Below are positions 33,564 to 46,200 of a stretch of 64,000 bases of DNA, in pieces (within the stretch, counting starts at the first letter, position 1; the number at the start of each line of letters is the position of its first letter). The notes beneath the pieces were generated by a model. It ran no database searches and was not told where the DNA came from. It saw only the letters and a program-made list of their open reading frames with translations. The position numbers were made by a program, and so were the translations under genes. Source of the DNA: Hordeum vulgare subsp. vulgare (Eukaryota; Streptophyta; Magnoliopsida; Poales; Poaceae); NCBI RefSeq assembly GCF_904849725.1, contig NC_058524.1, forward strand, positions 512,972,263-513,036,262, read 5' to 3'.

Positions 33564-36080
33564 CCGAACTAGCATCTCTTGCGGAAGCCACGGAGCTCAA
33601 CTCCAAAAATCTCTAAAATATTGATCACGACAAGCTCTTAGGGTTAAACGAGATGCTCGACTAGATCCAGTCGCTTCAAATATCAGTTAACCGGAGTCCG
33701 ACCTGTGCAAAGATCGGCTCTGAGGTTGATTATGAGGACTTTTACAGCCCACCCACCACCCACATGGATGCCACCATCGAAGACTCAACCGATGCGCATG
33801 CGTTGGATTACACTTTCGAGGAGCTGGAGGACATGGATGACGAGGACTATTACCCCACGCCCGTAAATACTGGGCGGTGGACCGCAACGTCCAGCTATGA
33901 CGTTTACATGGTAGACAGACCCTGTGACATGGGCGATGTCACACCCAAGCAAAACGGTGATAAGTTCGCGGAGGATCCCTCAAAGTGCCGAAATACGCGG
34001 AAGCGTGCCAAAGCAAATAAGGGAAGGGGCTCCACACAAGATATAGGGGAAAGCATAACCCATAGGATCAGACAACCCCAAAGCTCGTGAGAAACAACCA
34101 GAGGAACTTTACAACATCGATCCCGATGATCTCAATAATTCGGACGATCACGACTACCTTCCCCCTATCAACGATGAAGACGGCTTTGAGGCCAAAGACC
34201 TTGTAATCCTTGAGGACCCGGAAGTCCACGGGCAGTTCTGGCAGCAGCTTATAGCTACCTCTCAGATCCTAAAAGCAAAGCAACAATAGCTCCAGGCCAA
34301 ACAAGACAACATTAGCAGTTGGTGGACAAAAATCCTGGCTGCCGAAGAAGGATACGACACTGGGTAGCCGAATCAAAAGAAAAGCTACCCGCGCCGGCGC
34401 CTGCTACCTTAGTTTGATGACGAGGCTCGACAGCATGTGTCCCCCAGGCGCACGGACGATGACAACTTGATTGCCCACCTCGAGGACACGATAGAGAGGC
34501 CGGAGATATCGAGTATAGACCTGTGCCTCCCCGCATAAAAGGCAAAGAACATGTACACCCTAGGTATGGACATGACCGACGAACAAGTCACGACATATCC
34601 ATTTACGAATCCAGGAGGTACTCCCCCACTCAGTGGGATGAAGAACCACCTTGGGTCGCTTACAAAAACAGAGGTCAGGAATCATACCGGTCTCAAACCG
34701 AAGCCGAACCACAGCACAGCATAGCCCGGATCAGAGGTGCCGCTCACCCATTGTGTTTCATAGATGAGTCATGCAGCACCAATTTGTGGAAGGGTTTAAA
34801 CCCGTGAACATAGAACAATATGATGGAACGACATACCCTACCATGTGGATAGAATATTTCCTTCTCCACATCCATATGGTCAGGGAGACGATTTACATGC
34901 CAAAAAATACTTGCCCCTAAATCTCAAAGGACTGGCACGACACTGGATAAATAGCCTACCAGAAAACTACATTGGGAGCTCAGAAGATCTCGAGGAGGCT
35001 TTCCTATCTAACTTTCAGGGAACCTATGTTCGGCCACCGGATTCATTTGACCTGAGCAACGTCGTTCAAAATGCGGGCGAATCAGCCAGAGAATTCTGGA
35101 ATCGGTTCCTCACCAAGAAGAATCAAATGGTGGACTATCCAAACACCGAGGCAATAGCATCTTTTATGCACAACATCCGGGACGAATGGTTGGCCTGACA
35201 GCTCGGCCTAGACAGGCCGAGAACAATGTCCGATCTTTCTTCCCTCATGACTGGATTTTGCACGGGTGAAGATAATTGGCTAGCTTGGCGCAGCCACAAC
35301 GCGGATGACCCCAGAGCCTCTAAAGTTCGGGAAGGAAATGGCAAGCCAAGAATAAACAAGAACAAACGCAGCCACCGTAATGGTGACGCCGATGACACAA
35401 TAGTAAATGCTGGATTTCGCGGCTCAAAACCTGGACAACAGAAGAATTCCTTCAAAGGGAACATGGACGGACCGACTCCATGGGATAAAATCATGGAACG
35501 GCACTGCCAGATCCATGGCACCCAAGACAATCCCGCCACCCACACCAACCATAACTGTTGGGTGCTCAAACGGGTCGGCAAGCTGGTCGCCGATGAACAG
35601 AACAGGGGCCCACGAGGTGAAGACGATGAGGAGCCCCGCGGCCCGAACACTAGGGGCAAAGAACAGTTCCCTCCTGTGGTCAAAACCGTGAACATGATCT
35701 ATGCCACGCATATTCCAAAAAAGGAGAGGAAACGAGCCCTTCGGGAGGTATACGCCGTAGAGCCCGTAGCCCCGAAATATATTCCATGGTCGTCTTGCCC
35801 GATCACATTTGACCACAAGGATCATCCGACTAGTATCCGTCATGGAGGGTTAGCCGCCCTCGTCCTTATGGACGGGGGAAGTAGACTTAATCTGATTTAC
35901 TCAGATACGGTGAAAAAGATGGGCATAGACCCATCAAGAATCAAACCAAGTCGCACTACCTTTAAAGGAGTGATTCCAGGCATCAAAGCCCACTTCTCTG
36001 GTACAATAACACTAGTGGGTGTGTTCTGCTCACGCGACAACTTCTGCAGCAAAGACTTGATCTTTGACATCGTCCTCTTT
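33564..36080 (+). pseudogene. gag-protease of a Tat-like gypsy element, broken and truncated
   Basis: The Athila-like element was inserted in the N-terminal part of this gag. Coding blocks: an acidic N-terminus (33764-34080, then shifted frame to about 34286), a block at 34523-34807, the capsid core (34845-35195: LKGLARHWINSLPENYIGS, ESAREFWNRFLTKKNQ), then 35226-36080 with HTNHNCWVLK and the protease motif VLMDGGSRLNLIYSD near 35870. Breaks: frameshift near 34080, TAG at 34287-34289, several stops at 34290-34510, frame change between 34807 and 34845, TGA at 35196-35198. The protease is cut off after DIVLF at about 36080, where an unrelated LTR begins. No RT, RNase H or integrase of this element is left in the window. 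Confidence 0.85.
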
Positions 36081-37218
36081 CCAAGACAAGTAGACCTTTT
36101 ATTCATCAGCATCTACTTACTAATCATCCACCTTGAGATATCTATCCGGAACATCTCTCCGGTATTAAGTTGCGAGCCCCACCCAAAGTGTAAACTCAAA
36201 TCAACGGACAACTTCATTAACGAACTATGCTTAAGGTAAACAATCCTTGCAACCGTGGTCACAAGGATCATTGTTTTTCCCTGGTGGCAACAAGCACATC
36301 CCCTAGTCTCATGTTTCTGTCACTCAAGCTAAACATCGAGGGGCATGAACCCACAATCATGGATAACGCTTCCTCTTGGCGTTACAATCTACTACTTGGC
36401 CAAAGCAATAAATAGCAACCGAGAACATGCATGAATCACTAAGGAACATAATATAAAAGTATAATCAAATATATAACTCATGACAATCTAAACATAATCT
36501 CATAATCCATCTGATCCCAACAAACCGAGCATAGCAATAGCAAGCGAATTACATAGATGCCTTGATTATGTAGGGAAGCTCACAAGGACTAACCATTGAA
36601 GCACAAGATTGGAGAGAAGACATCACATAGCTACTGGTCATGGACTCATGGTCCAAGGAGGACTAATCACGGCATGTCCGGGAAGCGTCCATGGCGGTGG
36701 AGAATCTCCCGAAGGTCAACTATCCCTCTGATAGGGTGACGGGAAGAGGTCTCCTGACGTTCCCGATCTCGGAAGCGCTGCGGCGGCGGAACGATGGAGA
36801 AATTTGCAATTCCAGCAGGTTTGGAAGGTTTCCTCTCGGGACTCTAAATATAGGCCAAAGGAGGGCACCGGAGGAGGTGGGACTCACCTAGGCGGCCTCC
36901 TGGTGTGGCCTAGGGCCTGGCCACGCTAGTAGGTCGTCCGGGAGGCCCCTGGCCCCCCTCTGGGCCATCTTCGGTGATCTGAAGCTTCTGTTTCGCTGTT
37001 TCTTTTTATTTTTTCTGGAATTTTTCGGGCTTCGGAAAATTGGGTAAAAGCCCCTGCAAAATAGACATCAGTAGACAGAAAGTGGCACTGGGTGCACTGA
37101 GTTAGTAGGTTATTCTAAATATGTGTAAAATGATATAAATGTGTAGCAAAACATATAACAATGTCACCCAAAAGATCATGGAACAATTAGAAATTATAGA
37201 TACGTTTGGGATGTATCA
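36081..37218 (-). repeat. Truncated 3' LTR of a second Athila-like element
   Basis: Read on the minus strand it begins TGATACATCCCAAACGTATC at 37218, directly after a polypurine tract, and continues to about 36081. There it stops abruptly against the Tat-like protease without a CA end. The LTR is thus missing its last part. A short ORF at 36691-36891 lies in the GC-rich leader part of the LTR and has no recognisable product. Confidence 0.8.
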
Positions 37219-37232
37219 ACATCCCCAAGCTT
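37219..37232 (-). other. Polypurine tract of second Athila-like element
   Basis: On the minus strand AAGCTTGGGGATGT lies directly before the LTR start. It shares AAGCTTGGGG with the tract of the first Athila-like element. Confidence 0.8.
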
Positions 37233-38027
37233 AATTTCTGCTCGTCCTCGAGTAGATAAATGATAACACAATAATTTCTGTGGTGAAATGCTAACACACA
37301 TGTAAGAACTTGAAAGTAAAGCAAGTAAGATATGCAATTCAAGTCAAGACAATAACAAGCAAGAGTCTATATCTAGTATTGAATTTAGCAAAGTAAGAAC
37401 ATAAAGGTGCAAGAGCTCTCGCTGTCCATGACTCGAATGTCTCCAAATGGTGTTTGCGTGCAAGAAGTGGGAGATGGGTTGAGATCATAAAATATTTTTT
37501 AATTGAGAACTCAATCTACTAAAATTTCACACTTGGTCTCCTTCGGAATCTTATTTTGACTCATCCCCAGACCACTAGTCAGGCACAAGTCAAAATGATC
37601 CTCTCCCTTTCGATTTTAAGAACTCATGCAATGGATGAGCGTAAGCAAGATATGTTGGCACTTAGGATGGCAAATAGAATAATGATGGGGAAGGAAGACA
37701 AAAAGGTGTGAAAGGCTCACATCAATGAGGACAACCATAGGCGAGAGAAAGCCAAATGACAGATATGACGTGAGGAGTAGGGATTGCCATTTAACGGATG
37801 CACATAGGAGCTAAGGTAAGCTCTCAAATGGAACTAGTGGGGGTGCATCCCACTTGTTTGCTCATGAAGACGTAGAGCTCATTTGAGGAGGCTCATCATT
37901 GGAATATGCAAACCAAGTTCTATAGTGTAAGGGTCCCCACATAGTTATGCACGAATGATAATCTCTATGTAGTACCAATATAGCAATGGAGTAAGTGTGT
38001 GGATATTTCAAAAGGAATAGTAGTGTT

Positions 38028-38170
38028 GCCCCCTTCTCTCTTTCTATTTCTTTTTATTTTTCTTTTTCTCTTTTTATTTTTAATTTTTTGTGGCCTCTTT
38101 GGCTCTTTATTTTTATCTCTCATTTTTCTCTTTAGGATCTTTTGTTTTGTCCACTTTGGGATCTTTTCCT
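38028..38170. repeat. Polypyrimidine tract (polypurine on minus strand)
   Basis: Runs of CTTT and TTTTTC units with few breaks. On the sense strand of the surrounding element this is a long A/G-rich tract in the 3' untranslated region. Confidence 0.8.
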
Positions 38171-39414
38171 TACTTGAGGGCAACACTCTATGTTTTACAT
38201 GAATAAAAAGAAAAATCATCACACTTTATAAGAAGTACTCACCATAAAGACAAGTGAAAACTATCATGATGTATGCAAATGTATGCCTCTGCTAGTGTAG
38301 CAGGATATGCAATGATACTAGCGTGTCATGTGGCAGTAATAAGGGCAAGGCCCAACTAGCGTGCGGCTCCTCGATCAAGCAAAAGCATGTATGCCATGAA
38401 GATCAAGTCATGAGATGGTGAATGTTGCATGGCAATGTATCTCGGAAAGGCTATGGAAATGCCTTAATAGGTAGGTATGGTTGCTGTTTTGAGGAAAGAT
38501 ATAATGAGGCTTATTTATGACAGAGCATATCATGTCATGGCTTTGGATGCACCGGCGGATTTTCCACCAACTCTCAATGTGAGAAAGGGAAATGCACGGT
38601 ACCGAAGAGGCTAGCAAAATATGGACGGTGCAAGTGCCAACAATCGAATACTCACATTAGTCCGAAGAACTCATACACTTATTATCAGAAACTCTCTATC
38701 TAGTTAGGAAATTCACAAAGAGACAAGTACCCCAAGGAGGAGTGTTTGGGGGTTTGGTTATCCTTGCGCATCCTCGACTCATGGTAACATGAGGGTACTC
38801 TATATATTCCAAGCCCTCCAGAGGTTAGCGATCAACTTAGTAGCTAGAGTTCTCAACTAATTTTTAGTTTTTGAAGAACACATGAATTTCCCAAAATACG
38901 ACACCTATCACTAATAGGTTCAATCTCTTGGCACCAATAGTCCAAACATTACTCAAATCAATACCTCAAAACTATTGCAAGTTACTACTATACTTAAATA
39001 CCAACCTTAATTACCTACTCATGCAAGACACACAACTTAGTGCAACGAGCCAACTCTCTAAACAATATAAGAATGATAACTCAAGAGAGTTCCAAAATCA
39101 ACCTAAATAAAAGCTCTTAAAAAGATAAGCATGAAAACTAAGAGCTAAGCATGATAGTAGCTACGAAAAGATAGAGAACACACATAAAGGATAAGCATGA
39201 AAACCTATGTTGTGTTCTAGTGTGGAATGGTGCGTGTTTCTCTCCCAAACAAGGTAGGATAGGTTCCGACTTGTTATGAACAGCAAGCAAAACTAAAACA
39301 AACTAAAAGTAAAGAGCGAGACGCTCCAAGCATAGCACATATCATATGAAGTGATAAAAGTATTGCATGGAGATGGACGAAGTGATGATTGTTGATAGAG
39401 AAGGGGATGCACGA

Positions 39415-39499
39415 GGGCATCCGCAAGCTTAGACGCTTGAGTCTCCTTTGAATATTTCTTGGGGTGAAAGGGGGCATCCCCAAGTTTGAGCGCTTGACA
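39415..39499 (-). repeat. Two internal polypurine-tract-like copies
   Basis: GGGCATCCGCAAGCTTA at 39415-39431 and GGGCATCCCCAAGTTTG at 39472-39488, each followed by GCGCTTGA or GACGCTTGA, form a 56-base-spaced tandem pair. On the minus strand they read TAAGCTTGCGGATGCCC and CAAACTTGGGGATGCCC, close to the terminal tract at 37219-37232, about 2.2 kb away. Confidence 0.7.
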
Positions 39500-40114
39500 C
39501 TCGTGTATCTTCTTTCATCATCTCCCATCGCATACTTGAAAACTCCCTTCATACGAAACTCGTCATAAGTGATTAGAGTGGTTAGTTCCCTTAATAAAAT
39601 AATTCATTACCTGCTGGAAATGAAGATTTGCTTGAAAAGCTACTGATTCTTATGAATGCCAAAAGGTTTTTGCAAATAAAAAGTAAGCTTAGGATTTGCA
39701 AAACAATGGAAACGCAAAACATGGCAGAATCTGTGAAAACAGAACAACATGTAGTAAATAATTTATTTGGGGCACTTCTGCAACTCAAATCAACAAACTC
39801 AGAACAGATGCCAGAAATGCAATTATATACAGCATGCTGTCAAAACAATTTAGATCAAAAATATGATCTCGTGATTTTTGGTGAATTGTTTCGTCAAGCA
39901 GACATAATCTGTTTCTGGACAGCATGTCACAATTTTTGAACTTTCTTGCAATCAGAGGCTATAACTTGGCACAAAGCTTAAAAATAAAGATACAATGATG
40001 TTGCTACAGTAGTAACAAGCATCAAGACCACTAAAACAGAAAGTAAAAACAAATTGGGTTGCCTCCCAACAAGCACTTTCTTTATGCCTTTGAGCTAGGC
40101 ATAATGCAAGAAGA

Positions 40115-41420
40115 TCAAGTGTTATGAACTCCAAAAGAATAACTTGCACGAGTAACAGACTCATAAGGTAACTTAATCTTCTTTCTAGGGAAGTGTTCCA
40201 TTCCCTTTTTAAGAGGAAATTGGAATTTAATAATTCCCTCTTTCATGTCAATGATAGCACCAACGGTGCGGAGAAAAGGACATCCCAAAATAATTGGACA
40301 TGAAGGATCACATTCAATGTCCATAATAAGAAAATCAACGGGCACATAATTATCATTGACAATAATAAGAACATCATCAATTCTACCTAAAGGTTTCTTT
40401 ATGGAACAATAAACAAGACGAACACCAAAATAACATGGATCATAAGGTTTCCAATCAAGCATATCATACATTCTGTTGGGCATAACAGAAGCACTAGCTC
40501 CAACATCACACAAAGCAAACCAAGAGATATTATTTAATTTTATTTTGACCATAGGATCCCAACCATCTTCTAGTTTCCTAGGAATAGAAGTCTCTAGCTT
40601 GAGCCTATCCTCCCTAGCTTTGATAAGAGCATTGGTAATATGCTCAGTGAAGGCATATTAAGCGTACTAGTGTGGGGGTCTTTAGCCATTCTTCGCAAAA
40701 AGGTGATAACTTCGGAGAGACTACAATTGTCAAAATCAAGGTTACTACCATTAATGTCATATAAGCTCATTCTTTTTGTAGTCACTAAATTCAAAGGACC
40801 TTCTTGTCCTATAGTTGAGGTATTAGCATCACCATTAATAGGTCCATTGGGACTAGGAGTGCGATGGGTGCTAAAAGTTTTGAGATCATCAACAACTTGT
40901 ATAGTAGCAATGGAAGTGTGTGTAGGAAGGCTCTTAATTATCTCTTCCTCTTACTTTTCTCTAGCCCATCTATCTTTAAGTTTGTCTAGCATTATTATGT
41001 TCTCATTAATTTGGACTTGGATAGCATTCATGCGTGTGGTGTTCCTTTCCTCAAGTGGGAAGTTCTAACTTTAAGCATCTCTACATCATGAGCTATGTTG
41101 TCGACCTTCAAAAGAGACTATATAATTTTCATAGTTTCTATTCTACACTCTTGTTGAAGGCTTTTTGAGAAGTGATAAAATTCTTAAGCATGCTCTCTAA
41201 TTCAGAAGTGGAGTTTTTTGTACTAGGAAAATTGTTATTGTCCCCGTAGGTGTTGGATGGGAACGGTCTAGGATTGGTACCAAAATTACTCCTATAAGCA
41301 TTGTTATTGAAGTTCTTCCTAGAAATAAAATTAGCATCCACTTGCTCTCTTTCTTGAGCAACCAAAGAATTAAAAGGAACATCATGAGGATCAATAGGAG
41401 CTTGCTTAGTGTCTTGGTTT
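40115..41420 (-). pseudogene. gag C-terminus and protease of second Athila-like element
   Basis: The clearest block is 40552-40115 (145 aa), an Athila-type aspartic protease with ALCDVGASASVMPNRMYDML near its start and PIILGCPFLRTVGAIIDM further on. The triad has Val where Thr is usual. Upstream pieces at 40794-40594 and 41365-41138 (Asn-rich, RSNFGTNPRPFPSNTYG) are the gag C-terminal linker. Frames change between the pieces and there are stops. The gag N-terminal and capsid parts are missing; at 41420 the sequence switches to an unrelated LTR. Confidence 0.75.
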
Positions 41421-41905
41421 TGTCACGACAGGTGTCCACGTGAAAGGACTTAGAGATGGAGCCATCGCACCTTGGTGGCAACTCAAAGGGAGTGAGCGAA
41501 AGCGAGACTCAGATTTACCCAGGTTCGGCCCCTCGAGAAGAGGTAAAATCCTATGTCCTTCTTTGTGTGGATTAATGGTAGTTACGATTACAAGGAGGGA
41601 GCAACTCGCCTCACCTAGCTCTCAATTCTCTCTAACTCGCCAGACCTTTCCCTGGGACTCGCCTTTATATACATGTCGAGGCCCTAGGGTTTACAAAGTC
41701 CTGCCATCCTACTCTTAGTAGCTTTCCTTATCTCTAAGTCGTCGTTTTCCCCACGATCAGGAGCTTCCTTGACGTTCCATCATCCACAGGATCCTTTTGA
41801 ACCGCCCTACAGCTCATGGGCCATAGAACGCATAACTAATGGTGAGTCGCCCCTTTGGTGACCCGGCCATTAAGGGAGGGTTACCTACAGGTAACATCCC
41901 CAACA
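41421..41905 (-). repeat. LTR of another gypsy element (485 bp), minus strand
   Basis: Read on the minus strand it starts TGTTGGGGATGTTACCTGTA at 41905 and ends CACCTGTCGTGACA at 41421. The sequence upstream on that strand (ATCTGGGGCCTAA, 41906-41918) looks like a polypurine tract, so this is a 3' LTR. Flanks do not repeat (GGTTT against TTAGG), so it is not a clean solo-LTR insertion. The element's internal region is mostly gone. Confidence 0.7.
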
Positions 41906-42159
41906 TTAGGCCCCAGATTGTCGTGAATTCATTCGTGTCAATAAACTCCCTTCAACTTGGGGCGACTCTCCTCATTTCCGGCCTTCGGCGAACGTTGCGC
42001 CGCCGTCCGTGGTACTTAACCTGAGTCGCCATATAGTATTAAATGGCGTCACCTCATCCCCTTGGTTACAGGGCTCCAAACACTGTAACCGTCAACGGAT
42101 CTTTTTCCCATAATTTCTTATCCCGAAAATCTAGGCGCCATCATCGCCATCATCATGAT
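41906..42159 (-). other. 3' untranslated remnant of the gypsy element whose LTR is at 41421-41905
   Basis: About 250 bases with no ORF. It probably represents the non-coding end of the internal region of that element and stops at a CACTA-like end. Confidence 0.5.
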
Positions 42160-42298
42160 CACTGTTTTAAAGGGCAGTAGTGCTGTCTAAGGTGCGCTAC
42201 TGCTAAATTTTAGCACTAGCACTGGGCAAACAGTTAGCTGTAGCGCCGTAGTAGTAGAGCAGGCACCCGCTCTACTGCTAGGGTTTTCCCTAGTAGTG
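42160..42298 (-). mobile_element. CACTA terminal fragment
   Basis: The strand ends CCCTAGTAGTG at 42298, so the opposite strand starts CACTACTAGGGAAAACCCTA, a typical grass CACTA terminus, followed by CAGTAG-containing subterminal repeats back to about 42160. No matching second terminus or target duplication is visible, so it is a fragment or a much deleted copy. Confidence 0.65.
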
Positions 42299-43150
42299 AT
42301 AGGGAAATAGTTACTCTAAATATATGTATCTCAAGAAACAATAGTTACCTATAACAGCTGCCTTGGTGCCACGAGTTATAAAAATTCCTCATAGACATTT
42401 TTATAGACTTTCTTTTATAGTGTCTTTGTATGCATGTGTTCCATACTAATCGGCGCTGATAGGTCAAACTTATTTTACACATGCTAAGTGCCATCGACCA
42501 TTAGACCAGGGGCTTGTATGATAATGCCGCCCCGAGCACTACCGTGCCTCTACTTTTTAAGTGCCTGGTTTCTTGGATTTTTCTTTATATGCATCGGTTC
42601 CGAATTATGTCTTGGGTCTATAGTTGGGTTGCCCCGCTCCTGTGCTTACCTCCTTACGTTCCACTAGTTCGGCTAAGGGGTAAAGGGAGAACCACTGCGA
42701 TTGTATTACCAGCTAGTCTGGCTAAAAATACCAGAGTGGAGAAAGCCAAAAACTAACCGTCATAATAGGCGAGAACCGGTGTGCAACCCAAGCTCAAATA
42801 CAAAAACCGTTGGAGTTTATTCCGTGTTATACGAGAGGTTTGCGCCTTTACGGACGATGTGGTAGTAATTTCTCGTTTTGGTTTATTCGATTACCACGAA
42901 AAAGCCGGTGGCTTCCGATCAGTCCCCGAAATAAAAACTACTAAGGCTAAGTGAAAGCGATAAAGTCACATAGTTTGATGGCCTCGTTTCCTCCGCACAC
43001 TACCTCCCTTGGGAACCGACACATCGGCTAAGGGTAATAGTATGGATGTTGAAACACCCCAAATAGTCTCTACCTGGGGGCTAAAGCCGACAACTGGTAA
43101 CTTTCAGATTAAACGACCAAAAGTCAATAGTCAAAATAATACAAAAGTGC
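42299..43150 (+). other. Non-coding 3' region of a Tat-like gypsy element
   Basis: No ORF with recognisable domain. It contains ACCTGGGGGCTAAAGCCGAC near 43073-43092, a polypurine-tract-like motif resembling the terminal one at 47134-47144. By recall, sequence of this kind follows integrase in Triticeae Tat-like elements and precedes the antisense ORF. Confidence 0.5.
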
Positions 43151-43243
43151 ATCTCATTCAAGACTAGCATCATAAAAATAAATTGTTCGGAGGCACACGA
43201 CAATACATTCACTCAAAGAGTACATATTTCGAGCATTGAGCTT

Positions 43244-46200
43244 CTATAACCCGATCACCCTCCGTTGTAAAAGGAAAAAATAGCTCGGGACGTCTGTGCA
43301 CCTTCCCGGCAGGCGAGGGGGGCAGTTGCCATTGTAAGGGGCTTCACCCCCAGAAAGTGCACCATGGTCTTCATAAAGGCCATCTGAGCTCCTTCTATGC
43401 AGACAGAGCGCTTCTGGACCTCGATCCGGGGCACGGCATCGACCAAGTTCTGCACCAAGCCGAAGTAGCTGCTCGGAAGAGGCTCGGTAGGCCACAACTG
43501 GACACAAAGATCCTTCATGTCCGTCTCAGCCATCCTAAGAGGCTCCATGAGCTGTTACATCCGATAGCTTAGACTGGTGTTAGTCTTAGGAGTTTAAAAG
43601 TGAGCCGAGAAATTCCTTCGCTCAACATCCCCGTCATGGGCCGTGTAGTGCTTGGTCACTTCTGCCACTCTCCACGGGAGGTCTGTGAAGGCGCCTCAGG
43701 AACGCCATATCTGCGTATGAAAGGCATACTTCTTTCCACCAAAGTCACATTGCAATAAGTATGGATAACCATTTCCCATCAGCTTGGCCTCGCGCACCTC
43801 TTCTTCAAAGAACCTCCAGTCCACCCGCTCCGATTTGAGCTCGATGGATAGGTTGGAGAGCTTGGTCATTTTCTCCCGGGATTTCTGCTCCATGGCTTCA
43901 CACTTAGAGCTGGCCTCTTACAGCTCCTCTTGAATCTCCACCACCCTGGCCTCATGCTTGTTGCTATCAACCTGGAGGGAGCTCAACTCAGCAGCTACCT
44001 GTTCGTCCGCCACCTTGTGAGCAACGCCCTCGTGCTTGGCATTCTCTAATTCGTCCTTGGTCTTTTCAATCTCTTGGTCCTGGGCTGCTGACCAAATCGT
44101 TATCACAGGGTCAAATATTAAAGACAGGACGACCCTTCTCTACTAAGGGCAATAAGAATTTTATAGCACTTATTAAAACTTACCCGGCCTTTCATCGAGC
44201 CTTTCATTTACACGACCGAGCTCTTCGTCGGAAACCTTGAGTTTCCAGTTCAGCTCTGCAATATCTAGATCGTTAGCATCAGAAGTGGAGGATGAGGCCT
44301 GCAAGGAAAAATTATGAATTAAAAGGACTCCAAGTTATCAGAACACGAGACACTCGGCCAGAATTACTCCAACGAGCGGTTATAATCAACAAGTCTATGA
44401 ATCATTTTTTATGCCTAGGAGTTCTTTTGAGCCACGGATAAGCTTGTCAAACTTACCCATGGCTTAGGGGCTGTTATACCCATAATGGCATATGAAACTT
44501 TATAATAAACTTAAAACATTACATGGCTTACCTTAAAGCCTGCCAGCAAACCATTGAAGGTTTCGCTCAGTCTGCTGTAAACAGACTGAATACTCTGCAC
44601 AACATCACCCATAAGGGTGCGATGTTCAACGGCGATGGATGACCCGGCCAAGGCACCTCCATCATGGTCGGCCACCCAGCCGCAGCCTGCTCTGCTACAA
44701 GCGGCATCGGAGGCGGCATCGAAGACCACGGAAGATCAGAGCTCCCTAGCTTCCTCCGAGCAAAGATCATAGGGAATTTGGCCCCCCTCTCCGCTTGCGG
44801 CGAGAGAACCAACATCCTGGGTCCCGGTGACTAGGGCATGGACCTCGTCTAGGACCTCTGAGTCTTTGGTGGCTGGTGCATCAACTTCAGTCAGGACCTC
44901 CCGGTCTTCGGAGGCAGGTGTATCAAATTTGGACGGGAAATCCTCGTCCTCGGCGTTCAATGTACCCACCTCGGCCATCACCATCTTGTATTTAGTCGGC
45001 AGAGCCTGATGGGATATCACCTCGGCCGCCTCATCTGAAGCATGGGGAAGGGTATAGTGGGACATATTCCCACTCTCCGCCAGCTCGGTGGGCATCGAAC
45101 CCCCCTCTAAGACCTGGTCGATTGGAAGGTTTCGAACAGGGATGCGACAAGAACAACTCGTTTCTCATTATTAACAAAACCCGAGTGTAATTCCGCTAAA
45201 TAAAGGATTGGACTCATACCTTTGGGACGAGGGCTTGACCCTTGGGGTTTGGCGAGGAACCGTCTTGAAGGCTCCGATCTCCTCATCAAAATCCGGGCTA
45301 GCGCCGAACAAGGCGAGCTTGCTCTTGCAGGGTATCTTCGAAGCCCGAGGAGGTAGCCCCTCCTCGGCCCCCTCTGGCGCCTCCCTCTTCCTTGTCTGGA
45401 GGGAGTCCTTCTCCTCCTCATCTTATGCATCCCCCCTCTTGGGTGGAGGAGGCATGGGTGTCCCCGGACTTGCTATCCAGAGGGCCGCTCGAATGGAGAC
45501 CCCTGCAGGTCTCCTTCTTCTTATTCTCTGGCGCCGTGTATGGCGCCACTACCCGCATCAAGCTCAACAATGCTGGTTGGGGTTCCTCGAGCAGGGGAGC
45601 TGGGTCGTCTATGTTCTTGAGTTTGGCCAGCCAAATCCTATAGGGATGGTAGGAGATACAGTAAGACTCTCGATAAAATTGGAACTTTAAGTAGGTATAA
45701 GAGTTCAGACATACCTCCAAAGGGGGGGGGTCTTGGCATCCAAGCCAGTGTCTTCGTCCTCGGTCGTCCAGTCCCATTGAGGCTTGAGCAGTATCCTCCA
45801 CAGGTTCTCGTGAGTGGTGTAATAGAACTCATGTACCACCTAGGGGTTGCTGGGCTTGTAGGCCCACTTCGGGTTATCCAGGTGCTGGCAGGGAAGGATG
45901 CGGCGATGGGACACGGCCTGGACCACGTCAGTAAGCTCGATGTTTATCACTACCATCTGCGTGATGCGCTTCTATAACAGCTTCACATCCAAAGTCGAGC
46001 CCTAGTCTAGGCCTTTCCTAACCCATGAGGTTAGCCTCACGGGGTGTCCAGACCTTAATGTGTTGGGCACTGCCCAGTTTGTTTCTCGTGGCTCCATGAT
46101 TTAGAACCACTCCTTCTGCCATCCCTTGATGTTATCAATCATGGTGCCCTCCGGCCACGCCATAAGGCAAAGCTTGCTTATCATGGACCCACCAAAGTCG

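Larger units (their letters stand above)
37233..40114 (-). other. Long 3' untranslated region of second Athila-like element
   Basis: No domain or long frame is seen on either strand. It contains an 80-130 base pyrimidine-rich tract (38028-38170, polypurine on the element's sense strand) and two polypurine-tract-like motifs near 39415 and 39471. The lysine-rich minus ORF at 37965-38222 is a product of the purine run. Confidence 0.65.
36081..41420 (-). mobile_element. Athila-like element (minus strand), truncated at both ends
   Basis: Order on the minus strand: gag-protease remnants (41420-40115), a 2.9 kb region without pol, polypurine tract (37232-37219), truncated 3' LTR (37218-36081). Its 5' LTR and gag start are replaced by the end of another gypsy LTR at 41421. 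Like the element at 6410-33563 it carries gag and protease but no RT, so it appears to be a non-autonomous derivative of the same wider group. Confidence 0.8.

Noticed and set aside
37965..38222. Lys/Arg-rich ORF, possible nuclear protein
   Set aside because: It is the translation of a simple purine-rich tract.
41421..41905. Solo LTR
   Set aside because: The flanking five bases differ (GGTTT and TTAGG), and a polypurine-like tract plus internal remnant follow on one side.
42160..42298. Complete CACTA-derived miniature element
   Set aside because: Only one terminus is convincing, the other side begins CACTGTTTTAAAGG without a matching inverted repeat, and no 3-bp duplication is seen.
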